This document shows positions 17,628 to 25,017 of a stretch of 64,000 nt of DNA, in pieces. The notes beneath the pieces were generated by a model, which was not told the DNA's origin, did not search any database, and worked only from the letters and a program-made list of their open reading frames with translations. Position 1 is the stretch's first letter; every line of letters starts with the position of its first letter. This stretch comes from Marimonas lutisalis (lineage in GTDB: Bacteria > Pseudomonadota > Alphaproteobacteria > Rhodobacterales > Rhodobacteraceae). The stretch lies in the NCBI RefSeq assembly GCF_005434965.1, contig NZ_SKCI01000004.1, positions 1 to 64,000 of the forward strand, given 5' to 3'. A program made the translations under genes and the position numbers.

Positions 17628-18218
17628 CGCTGTTCCTCGGGGTTTCCAAAAGGGGATCGGAAATTTTCCTTCCTTATGTGTAGGCCTCGTATCGATCTAT
17701 CCCGACCAGATAGTTGATCCCGCTCATCCGATCGCGGTACCGAACCACCAGAAGACAAGCCGAGCACAATCAGTGACGTTTCCGGCCCTTTCGATAGGTG
17801 GGGCGTACTGTCAATAACGACCAAGGATAGGTGGCTGGGGTGGTAGGAAGAACCCTACGCGACAAGCACCAAAAAATGCCTCAGCTTCGTGGAAAATTTT
17901 CAGGCCTGTGCCGTTTCGTAGCCACTTCGCTCCTCCGTTTTCACAAACATAAAGGCGGACCACTTCACAGGGGAGAGTCAGTCGAGAAGCTGCCGACAAT
18001 GTTTGAGAAAACTCTTTTCTTTCCCCAAGATTTTTGAATCTGATCATCCTTCTTGGAGAATACATTGAAAAAGTGGAATTCTGAGCCCTTTTTAATGAGG
18101 AAATCCCTGGGCCGGCATTAGTTTGCTTAAGGCCTCCATAGAAAAAGGGCTCTGCTGCCGCTATAGTGGAGCTAAGTGACAAGAAGTTCAGTACACGAAG
18201 ATCCAAGGGGGCTTGGAG
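17628..18218. other. Gene-poor stretch in the island cargo
   Basis: About 590 bases without a supported gene. A minus frame at 17811-18206 (131 codons) lacks a ribosome binding site and recognisable domain and is not accepted. The final bases hold the ribosome binding site of the small peptide gene at 18219. Confidence 0.4.
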
Positions 18219-18395
18219 TTGATACGAACGACCATCACCTTGTTCCTAGTCGTTGCAGCCGTGCTTGGAACCTACTGGCTTTGGGGCATGTATACGGGAA
18301 GAAATTGGCAGTTTCCTGAGATCATAGGCATCGGTGGTGGTTCGACACTCGGAGGCTTCGGGAAGGCACTTTGCGGTGCTTGGGGTGGATGCTGA
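18219..18395 (+). CDS. Small membrane-anchored Gly-rich peptide, 58 aa
   Basis: A TTG at 18219 (or 18213) lies just behind AAGGGGG. The product has one hydrophobic segment (TITLFLVVAAVLGTYWLWG) and a C-terminal glycine-rich tail (IGIGGGSTLGGFG, then CGAWGGC) that ends at a cysteine. Single-span peptides with Gly-rich tails occur among bacteriocin-like and envelope peptides, but no family match is evident. It lies 230 bases before the pilin gene in the same direction. The start and the gene itself are moderately supported. Confidence 0.45.
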   Translation: MIRTTITLFLVVAAVLGTYWLWGMYTGRNWQFPEIIGIGGGSTLGGFGKALCGAWGGC

Positions 18396-18623
18396 GAGGT
18401 GTTCTTTAGTTCGGAGAAATGGTCTTGAGCTGTGCTCAATACCCGCTCTGACTGGAGTATCAGGGAAAACAATACCTGTTACTAGTTCTCCACAAAACTC
18501 GGCCCGGAAGGAAAAAAGGTGACTCATGGAGTCCCCGTCTTACTCGTGACGTATTTCTCTACTATAAATAGCTGGCGTGCGATGTCGTCAAAAAACATGA
18601 TAATGCACCGAAAGTGAGGAAAT

Positions 18624-18809
18624 GTGATACAGCGCCTGAAGATAGCTATCAAGAACTTAACACACGAAGAACATGGAGTGGCAATGTCCGAGTATCTTGT
18701 CGTGCTCGGCTTATTGGTAGGCGCTATAATCGGCGCAATTGTGATCTTTTCGGGATCTGTATCAGGCGTATTCGTCAGTTTTGCGAATTTCATTCAGTCA
18801 CTTGCATAG
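18624..18809 (+). CDS. Flp/Fap-type type IVb pilin
   Basis: A 61-residue prepilin. The basic leader ends EEHG, followed by VAMSEY, the G-XXXXEY site cut by TadV/CpaA-type prepilin peptidase after Gly18, with Glu23 and Tyr24 conserved. A single hydrophobic helix (LVVLGLLVGAIIGAIVIFSG) follows, then a short amphipathic tail. Length and layout match Flp pilins such as DESGATAIEYG-type proteins. The start is GTG at 18624 with GAGGA a few bases before. No tad/cpa assembly gene is near, so it would rely on machinery elsewhere or act as a spare pilin. Confidence 0.85.
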   Translation: MIQRLKIAIKNLTHEEHGVAMSEYLVVLGLLVGAIIGAIVIFSGSVSGVFVSFANFIQSLA

Positions 18810-19021
18810 AATGCGCAACAGTAAACGGCCCTCCAAAACTTCGATCTGTTCAACTTGAAACCAGAGGAACGATGTTTCCATAGGCCAAAGTGAGGCATCG
18901 AACCGCCGACATTTTTTCAAATTAACGCCCAAAATAAGTTGCAGACTACAGTTACTGGAGCCACGAAAAACGAAATCTTGATTGGTTCGTTTACAGAAAA
19001 GTACATGTAGCGAGAAGATGC

Positions 19022-19573
19022 ATGGCCGAAGACGATTTCGATTTCGACGTTCAAGAGTTCATAGCAAAAAACGAATTGTCGGGCGTAAAACCTAAACATA
19101 TTCGCCCGGAGCCCGATCAGCTTGTCCCAAGAGAAAAAAACTGGACTTTGCCAGGGTTTCATGGCCGCGCCCGCGTTATGACGAACTTTGGAAACCTTCC
19201 AATCATGGGCTTGCGCAAAGGTGATCGCGTCAAGACAAAGTCTGGGGCATTCAAGAAGGTGGAATGGACAGACGAGCTGCGACTGGATGAAGATTTCCTG
19301 AAGTCTTTTCCAAAAGCGCAACCCGTAGAAATTTCTCAAAACGCTCTGGGTGCCAATTCACCCGAAGCCGGTTTCATGTTATCGCCAGCTCAAGAAGTCA
19401 TGCTGCCGCGACAGTCGAGCTTTATAGAGCTTGACACAGTTCACGCGCATGAAATCGTGGGACGGCATGGCGTACGTTGCGCCGCTCAGGTCTCGATCTC
19501 TTATTTTCTTTTTCATTGCGGCGGCGAGGAGATTGTACGCGTTGAGGGAACTTGGTGCCGGGTTTCTTTGTAA
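19022..19573 (+). CDS. Hint-domain protein, atypical and lacking the N-terminal catalytic Cys
   Basis: 183 residues. After about 45 polar residues comes GRARVMTNFGNLPIMGLRKG, then DRVKTKSGAFKKVEW, the start of the Hint fold as found in Rhodobacteraceae Hint_2 proteins. Later NALGANSPEAGFMLSPAQEV and YFLFHCGGEEIVRVEG match the rest of that domain. In inteins and hedgehog proteins the domain begins with Cys or Ser. Here the position reads FHGR, so self-cleavage is unlikely by the standard route. It has no signal peptide. It closes the cargo block before the right integrase repeat. A second Hint protein lies at 44907. Confidence 0.72.
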   Translation: MAEDDFDFDVQEFIAKNELSGVKPKHIRPEPDQLVPREKNWTLPGFHGRARVMTNFGNLPIMGLRKGDRVKTKSGAFKKVEWTDELRLDEDFLKSFPKAQPVEISQNALGANSPEAGFMLSPAQEVMLPRQSSFIELDTVHAHEIVGRHGVRCAAQVSISYFLFHCGGEEIVRVEGTWCRVSL

Positions 19574-19657
19574 CGGCGCAGATAGGGTCCAAAATGGACA
19601 CCTTCTTTCAGGCGTACACCCAATCTTCCGAGGAGGGTGCTTGTCCCACCCGGGCGG

Positions 19658-20164
19658 CAGCTATCTTGTAGCTTGGTCCTCACTGATCTGACCGAAGATA
19701 GTCCAAGGGGATTACGGGAGAATTCAGCCACCGGCTTGAGGAGGAACGTATTTCGGCCGAAGCTGATGCCGTGAGCACCGCTGCGCGATCAATATTTTCA
19801 ATAGATCAATGGCTTAGAATTTTTCGCGGACATGAAAGCAAGCTGTCGGACTTTTTTTTCTTATGTCTGTGTCAACGTCCACAAAGTGCCAGGACCCCGA
19901 CGTTCTGCGCTGTTCAGACCCGAATCGTCTAATCCATGCCAACTGAAAAATGCTGCTCTTTTTCGCCGGTTTCGGGGCCGATCGAAAACCGTCAGTCGCC
20001 CTGAATGTCCTGGCGGGAGCTTGCCTGACGTCCTTCCGGCGGATGGTCCGGTTTGATCCGTCCAGAGAGTTCCTCGCAGACCGTTTGCATTGCCGGCCTC
20101 AGCCCGTCGAGTGAAGGTCGTACATATCGCTGCCCGGTGATCGACAAGGGCGTGTGATTGAGAA
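19658..20164. repeat. Right copy of the 506-bp imperfect direct repeat
   Basis: It matches 16578-17083 throughout. It covers the 3' end of the intact integrase gene and about 330 non-coding bases beyond its stop. The shared edge motif CTATCTTGT...AAGATAG begins at 19661. The two copies are similar but not identical, so they have diverged or came from related, separate elements. Confidence 0.9.
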
Positions 20165-21122
20165 GGCGGCCAACGACCTCTTCCAGGACACCGGCTTCCA
20201 TCGCCACGGTTGCGAAGGTGCGCCGGTGGGCGTGCGGGCTCCAGGTGATGCGTTGCGGTGAACTCAGGCGACCATCCAGACCCTTGGGCGATGGAAACAC
20301 CCATTTCCGATGGAGACCGCGAACCGGCGCCAGGATCTCGTGATGCAACTGGAGGATTGGCAGATCGAAGCTTCGCCCGTTCTTCGTCATCGGCAGAGAG
20401 ATGTGATCCTCATGGACGTTCTTCCACTCCAGCGTCAGCGCCTCGGTCTTCCGGAACCCCGTAAACAGGATCAGTTCGTAGAACACCTTGTGGATCGGGT
20501 TGTAGAGCCCATCGACTGTATGCCGCCAAGCCTTCAGGTCCTCGATGATCTGACCGTTCGGCTTTTCCTCAAACCATTCGATCGCCATGGTCGGGCTTTC
20601 CGGCAGGTCATAGGTGCGCCGCGCGTGGTTCCAGACAGTGCGGAAATATTTCAGCGTATGATTTGCCGCTGACGGGTGTTTTGCCATGGACCGGTGCCGT
20701 TCCACCACCATGGTTTTGGTAATCTCGTCCAGCGGCAACCGTAGCCAGTCTTTCAAGTGAAGGTCGAACTGCTGCCGCAAGCTCAGACGATGCGCATCAG
20801 ACCTGAGTTTCGGCCGGGCCAGATAGGCGTCCAACGCGTCACCCAGGGTCGGCGCGCCGATCTGGATGTGCTTGCCTGCCCCCCTGCCCCATTCAAGCGC
20901 AAACCCCAATGCGGTTTGCCGGGCGGCTGCCGCCGAGATGACCGGAAAGCGTCCGATCATGACCCGCCTAGTCTGACCACCGACATCCTTCTGAAAATAC
21001 CAGGTCTTCGCTTTCTTGCCGACGAAGAGCGCAAGGCCTTTGATCTCGCTATCCCAGTACTTCTCGGTAACGGACTTTGTCTGTGGAACCTTGCGGGCGT
21101 AGGTTTCTGTGAGCTTTGGCAT
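19992..21122 (-). CDS. Tyrosine recombinase / island integrase
   Basis: A 376-residue integrase of the kind that carries islands into chromosomes. An N-terminal arm-binding domain (about 1-95: GLALFVGKKAKTWYF, then RRVMIGRFP) precedes a SAM-like core-binding domain (about 95-185) and the catalytic domain. The active residues are R224 (TGFRKTEAL), K247 (TKNGR), H297 and R300 (SPHAHRR), H323 (LNHTP) and the nucleophile Y333 (GQRYVRP). All are present. The gene faces into the island and its start is close to the junction with GC-rich core DNA. Four iteron-like repeats upstream (21150-21238) are likely arm sites or operators. Its 3' end is duplicated at 16911. Confidence 0.95.
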   Translation of the reverse strand: MPKLTETYARKVPQTKSVTEKYWDSEIKGLALFVGKKAKTWYFQKDVGGQTRRVMIGRFPVISAAAARQTALGFALEWGRGAGKHIQIGAPTLGDALDAYLARPKLRSDAHRLSLRQQFDLHLKDWLRLPLDEITKTMVVERHRSMAKHPSAANHTLKYFRTVWNHARRTYDLPESPTMAIEWFEEKPNGQIIEDLKAWRHTVDGLYNPIHKVFYELILFTGFRKTEALTLEWKNVHEDHISLPMTKNGRSFDLPILQLHHEILAPVRGLHRKWVFPSPKGLDGRLSSPQRITWSPHAHRRTFATVAMEAGVLEEVVGRLLNHTPLSITGQRYVRPSLDGLRPAMQTVCEELSGRIKPDHPPEGRQASSRQDIQGD

Positions 21123-21149
21123 TTTGTCGGTTTTTTGTAGGTAAATACA

Positions 21150-21238
21150 TGCAAATGGATGAAACTGGCTGCAACCAGATGCAAGATATTATTCAATTAA
21201 ATGAAACTTTTGGCAAGTAGATGCGATTAGATGAAACT
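21150..21238. repeat. Four degenerate 17-bp iterons upstream of the integrase
   Basis: TGCAAATGGATGAAACT (21150), TGCAACCAGATGCAAGA (21170), TTCAATTAAATGAAACT (21192) and TGCGATTAGATGAAACT (21222) share a TGCAA-NNN-GATGAAACT pattern. They fill the space between the integrase start and the core genome. Such direct repeats fit integrase arm-type or excisionase binding sites. The rest of 21123-21427 shows no tRNA or other gene. Confidence 0.65.
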
Positions 21239-21427
21239 CACAACATCTGCTTGGAAGGCTCGTGTGATACCATTTCACCATGCTCGCCCGGCAGGTTGAT
21301 TCCATATGGCATCCCCACGAACCCGTCAAGCAAGCCACGGCCCCCGCCACAAGGAAATGACCGCGGCCCGCTTCTGTGCTAGCAAACCGCCAAAGACCGG
21401 CCAGAACGGCCCACAGGGAGACATCGC

Positions 21428-22828
21428 ATGACCCAGATCTGGCAGATGACCGCAACCGCCATCGCCGCCGCCATCCGCGACCGGAAACTTTCAGCCGAAG
21501 AAGTCACGCAGGCCCATCTCGATCGGCAGGACCAGGTCAACCCGGCCATCAACGCCGTGGTGCAGGCGTTCCCCGAAGAGGCGCTCGCCGCCGCGCGCGC
21601 CATCGATGCCACCATCGCCCAGGGCGAGGATCCGGGCCCGATGGCCGGCGTGCCGGTGACGATCAAGGTCAATGTCGATCAAGCAGGACACGCGACCACC
21701 AACGGCCTCAAACTCCAGGAAACCCTGGTCGCCCAGCACGATACCCCCGTTGTCGCCAACCTGCGCCGCGCCGGCGCGGTGATCACCGGGCGCACCAACA
21801 CGCCCGCCTTTTCGCTGCGCTGGTTCACCAAAAACCAGCTGCACGGCCAGACGCTCAATCCGCGCAACCGCGCGATCACACCGGGCGGGTCGTCGGGCGG
21901 GGCGGCCTCGGCGGTGGCCGCCGGGCTCTGCGCCATGGGCCACGGCACCGATATCGCGGGCTCGATCCGCTACCCGGCCTATGCCTGCGGTCTGCACGGT
22001 CTGCGGCCCAGCCTGGGCCGCGTGCCGGCCTGGAACGCCAGCGCGCCGGATCGCTTCATCGGCGCCCAGCTGATGGCGGTCTCCGGCCCCATCGCCCGCA
22101 GCATCGACGATATCGCGCTATCCCTTGCCGCCATGGCCGGCCCCGATCCGCGCGATCCCTGGTCGGTGCCCGCGCCGCTCGCGGGCGGCGATTTCCCGAA
22201 ACGCGCCGCGCTCTGCATCGCCCCCGACGGCATGCCGGTCGATCCGCCGGTCGAGACCGCACTGCGCGACGCCGCCCAGCGCCTGCGCGATGCCGGCTGG
22301 CAGGTAGACGAAGCCGATAGCCCGCCGATGCGCGAGGCCGCCCGCATCAACGCCACGCTCTGGATGGGCGAAACCCAGTTCGGCGCGCGCGAATTGATCG
22401 AACGCGAAGGCGACCCGGACGCGCAATTCGTCTTTGCCCAGATGTCGCGCGACGCGGGCGAGGTCGGACTTGACGAGCTGATGCGCGCCCTGCAAGCGCG
22501 CGCCACCCTCATGCGCAGCTGGGAGGTGTTTCTCGCCGAAACCCCGGTCCTGCTCTGCCCCGTCTCGGGCCAGTTGCCGTTCGAACAACAGCTCGATGTC
22601 CGCTCCGAGACCGATTTCGCCAGCGTCTACGAGGCCCAGCTCACCCAACGCGGCCTGCCCGTCATGGGCATGCCCGCGCTCTCGGTCGCTACCGGCACGG
22701 CGCAGGGCCGTCCGGTCGGCGTGCAGCTCGTCGGCCCGCGCTACCGCGAGGACATCCTGCTTGCCGCCGGCCACGAGATCGAATCCCGCGGCAGCCCCGT
22801 CACGGTCTGCGATCCCGATCCGGGCTGA
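21428..22828 (+). CDS. Amidase signature family hydrolase
   Basis: A 466-residue amidase, first gene of the core-like DNA. The Ser-cisSer-Lys triad is visible: Lys in VTIKVNVD, the cis-Ser in the Gly-Ser motif GGSSGGAASAVAAGL and the nucleophile in DIAGSIRYPAY. The family hydrolyses amides (GatA in tRNA amidation, allophanate hydrolase, aryl-acyl amidases). Without gatB/C nearby a GatA role is unlikely, so a small-amide catabolic role is favoured. The ATG follows CAGGGAGACATCGC. No signal peptide is seen; it should be cytoplasmic. It starts about 300 bases from the integrase and is not disrupted. Confidence 0.9.
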   Translation: MTQIWQMTATAIAAAIRDRKLSAEEVTQAHLDRQDQVNPAINAVVQAFPEEALAAARAIDATIAQGEDPGPMAGVPVTIKVNVDQAGHATTNGLKLQETLVAQHDTPVVANLRRAGAVITGRTNTPAFSLRWFTKNQLHGQTLNPRNRAITPGGSSGGAASAVAAGLCAMGHGTDIAGSIRYPAYACGLHGLRPSLGRVPAWNASAPDRFIGAQLMAVSGPIARSIDDIALSLAAMAGPDPRDPWSVPAPLAGGDFPKRAALCIAPDGMPVDPPVETALRDAAQRLRDAGWQVDEADSPPMREAARINATLWMGETQFGARELIEREGDPDAQFVFAQMSRDAGEVGLDELMRALQARATLMRSWEVFLAETPVLLCPVSGQLPFEQQLDVRSETDFASVYEAQLTQRGLPVMGMPALSVATGTAQGRPVGVQLVGPRYREDILLAAGHEIESRGSPVTVCDPDPG

Positions 22829-22861
22829 CGGCCTCAGGCCCCCAACCCCGGGCCCCCAACG

Positions 22862-23374
22862 TCAGGCCCCGCTCACCCGGGTCAGAACGTCGGGCACCTC
22901 GAAAACGATCAGCGACAACAGAATCCAGGCCACGATCACCAGGATCGGCAGGCTGTAACCGGTGTATTTCCCCAAAAGCTCGATATTTCCCTCGGCCCCC
23001 GGCCGCATCCGCGCCCCTGCCACCGCCGGGAACTCGCCCTCGGGGTCGTATTTGTGCGTGCCGTCGGCATGTGTCAGGTCCCGCCAGCTTTCCGCCGTCA
23101 CCGCACTGGCCCTGAAGGCCGCCGACACGCTGAAATACGTCGACGCGGCCGAGCCGACGCCGACCAGCGAAAACACCAAAACGCAAAGCCGGAAGGCCAG
23201 CGGCCCGATATTGCCTTCGGTCAGCAATGAAAACGAGGTGAAGAGAAGCGCCTGGAAGGTCACGAACCAGAAAATCCGCTGGTTCACCAGCGCATCCTCA
23301 TGCACCACCTTCTCGCGATACGCCCGGTAAAGTTCCAATGCGTATTCGCGGTCATCCACGCGTCCGTCGGCCAT
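22862..23374 (-). CDS. Small two-to-three-span membrane protein, 170 aa
   Basis: I start this at ATG 23374, behind GAGGGGG; the frame upstream to 23713 has no site and would overlap the next gene. The product has an acidic N-terminus (DDREYALELYRAYREKVVHE), two adjacent hydrophobic helices (WFVTFQALLFTSFSLL and LAFRLCVLVFSLVGVGSAA) and a C-terminal one (SLPILVIVAWILLSLIVFE). It resembles uncharacterised inner-membrane proteins with a short N-terminal helical domain. No function can be assigned. It is divergent from the DddQ-like gene, sharing a 145-base promoter space. Confidence 0.65.
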   Translation of the reverse strand: MADGRVDDREYALELYRAYREKVVHEDALVNQRIFWFVTFQALLFTSFSLLTEGNIGPLAFRLCVLVFSLVGVGSAASTYFSVSAAFRASAVTAESWRDLTHADGTHKYDPEGEFPAVAGARMRPGAEGNIELLGKYTGYSLPILVIVAWILLSLIVFEVPDVLTRVSGA

Positions 23375-23519
23375 ACCGCTTGCCCCCTCGTCACCGTTAC
23401 CCGGCCAGCCTGCCCCGTGGCCTGCGGCCGCACAAGACCGGTCCACCCGCCGGGTATGGACCCACGCGCGCTTCTGTGGCCTAGATGGCACATCGCCCCC
23501 AACAGGCACGAGGCCCGCC

Positions 23520-24119
23520 ATGACCCCCGAAAACGCCCTCAACACGCTGATGACGGAAACACGCGCGCTGATCGCCACCAAACGCGCGCTGATGGAATTC
23601 GCAGGCCCGCTCGACGGCCTGTCGCTCACCCTACCCCAGCCGCACGACCTGCCGGTCACCGCCGGGCTCGATCTGCTGATGCCGCAAACCGCGCCCGAGA
23701 CCGCCCCGCTCACCTTCGCCGTTCTGGCCGCCGCCCCGCATCTCGAATGGCAGCAAAGCTATTCCCGGGCCGAGGTCGGCGCGCATTACCTCGACAATTA
23801 CGGCTGGTTCAACCTCGTCGGCCCGGATGGCCCCTTCATCGCGGAGGACCTGCGCATTTCCTTCGGTGTCTGGGGCCAGGGCCTCACCTATCCGCGCCAC
23901 TGGCACGCGCCGGAAGAAATCTACTGCGTGCTTGCCGGCGGCGCGCGCTTCCTCGCCGATGGTCGTGACCCGGTCGAGGCCGGACCGGGCACCCTCGTCC
24001 ATCACCCGCCGAACCTGCCGCACTCCATGGAGATGCACGCAGCCCCCCTGCTCGCCGTCGCGGTCTGGAAGGGCGCGGGCCTCACCGCCAAACCCGGCAT
24101 CGACGCCCCCGGCGGCTAG
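23520..24119 (+). CDS. dddQ: DMSP lyase-family cupin (DddQ-like)
   Basis: A 199-residue protein that fits the DddQ/DddL/DddW cupin group, which splits dimethylsulfoniopropionate (DMSP) to DMS and acrylate. The cupin metal motif RHWHAPEEIYCVLAG supplies two His, a Glu and the Tyr proposed as catalytic base. A second-motif His sits in HHPPNLPHSM. Upstream NYGWFNLVG and the end VAVWKG are also typical of the group. Length (about 200) matches DddQ. The ATG follows GAGG. No acrylate gene (acuI, prpE) lies beside it, so the substrate assignment is family-based. The stop overlaps the convergent YedK-type gene by 4 bases. Confidence 0.8.
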   Translation: MTPENALNTLMTETRALIATKRALMEFAGPLDGLSLTLPQPHDLPVTAGLDLLMPQTAPETAPLTFAVLAAAPHLEWQQSYSRAEVGAHYLDNYGWFNLVGPDGPFIAEDLRISFGVWGQGLTYPRHWHAPEEIYCVLAGGARFLADGRDPVEAGPGTLVHHPPNLPHSMEMHAAPLLAVAVWKGAGLTAKPGIDAPGG

Positions 24120-24784
24120 TCCTCGATCTCCTCGATCAGCTCCGGCCCATGCGCGCGGTTGGAATTCACCGCGCGGCTCACCCGGTGGCCACGCAGCACG
24201 TCCTCGCCCGCGGGCTTCATCAACAGCGCCGCGCCACGCCCCTCCTCGCCCAGCCACTTGCCCCAGTCCGCCTCTTCCAGGATCACCGGCATCCGGTGAT
24301 GCACCTTGCCCGCCACCTTGTTCGCATCACAGGTCACGATGGCACAAGTGGTCAGCGGCGCCTCGCCCCTGTCCCAGACCTGCCAGACCCCGGCAAAGAC
24401 CATCGGCGCACCATCCGTCCGGCTGAAATACCACGGATAGCGGTTGCCCTGCTCATCCTTCGACCATTCATAGAACCCGCTCGCCGGGATCAGGCAACGC
24501 CGTTCGCGTGCCGCGGCGCGAAAGGCAGGCTTGCCGGCAATGCTCTCGGCCCGCGCATTGATCAGAAGCGGCCCGTCGGTGGGGCTCTTGTACCAGTGCG
24601 GAACAAAACCCCAGCGCATCGCGCCCAGCCGCCTCTGCCCGTCCGCATCGCGGCTCACCGCATGGATCTGCGTCGTCGGGCACACATTGTAATTCGGCAC
24701 ATCGGGTAGGTCGTTGGCCGGCACCGCCTGGAAAAGCCGCGCCATGGCATCGTTGGGCAAGGTTATCGCGAAGCGTCCGCACAT
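24116..24784 (-). CDS. SOS response-associated peptidase, YedK/HMCES family
   Basis: 222 residues starting MCGRFAI at ATG 24784. The catalytic Cys2, exposed after Met removal, forms a thiazolidine cross-link with abasic sites in single-stranded DNA. Other family residues are seen: NARAES, GFYEWS and the His of HHRMPV. It shields abasic sites and counts as part of the SOS repair set in many bacteria. A longer frame upstream to 25006 runs through a GC-rich hairpin and is rejected because Cys must be residue 2. It is downstream of the periplasmic nucleotidase gene in the same direction, separated by a strong hairpin. Confidence 0.92.
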   Translation of the reverse strand: MCGRFAITLPNDAMARLFQAVPANDLPDVPNYNVCPTTQIHAVSRDADGQRRLGAMRWGFVPHWYKSPTDGPLLINARAESIAGKPAFRAAARERRCLIPASGFYEWSKDEQGNRYPWYFSRTDGAPMVFAGVWQVWDRGEAPLTTCAIVTCDANKVAGKVHHRMPVILEEADWGKWLGEEGRGAALLMKPAGEDVLRGHRVSRAVNSNRAHGPELIEEIED

Positions 24785-24960
24785 GGTCCCACGATAGGCG
24801 CACCGGCGCGACGTGAAAACCCGCACCCATCCGGCCCCTTCATCTGACCGGAAATACCTCGGGGTGAAGGCCGCGAAATCCCCGATTTCGCGGCCGAGGG
24901 GCAGCGCCCCTCTTCCCGCTCTCCACGAGCACGACGTTCCGGCACATCTGATACGGCGCC

Positions 24961-25015
24961 GGGGCGGGGGTGGCGGCGCGGGGTGGGCGGGTGGGCGCGC
25001 CGCCACCCCCGCCCC
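24961..25015. other. Perfect 20-bp stem-loop with a G-quadruplex motif as its loop
   Basis: Bases 24961-24980 pair perfectly with 24996-25015. The 15-base loop is GGGTGGGCGGGTGGG, four G3 tracts with one-base spacers, the tightest class of G-quadruplex motif. It lies just after the stop of the nucleotidase gene (minus) and before yedK (minus). No U-tract follows on either strand, so it is not a standard intrinsic terminator. In mRNA from the minus genes the loop would be C-rich; the G-quadruplex would form in the template strand. Confidence 0.85.
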
Positions 25016-25017
25016 GC

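Noticed and set aside
17811-18206. A 131-codon minus frame in the island cargo
   Set aside because: Low-complexity, no start signal, no recognisable family.
21150-21238. CRISPR array
   Set aside because: The repeats are short, degenerate and unevenly spaced, with no spacer-sized units and no cas genes in the window.
21123-21427. A tRNA or tmRNA gene as the island's attachment site
   Set aside because: I looked for a cloverleaf and CCA-type end next to the integrase and found none.
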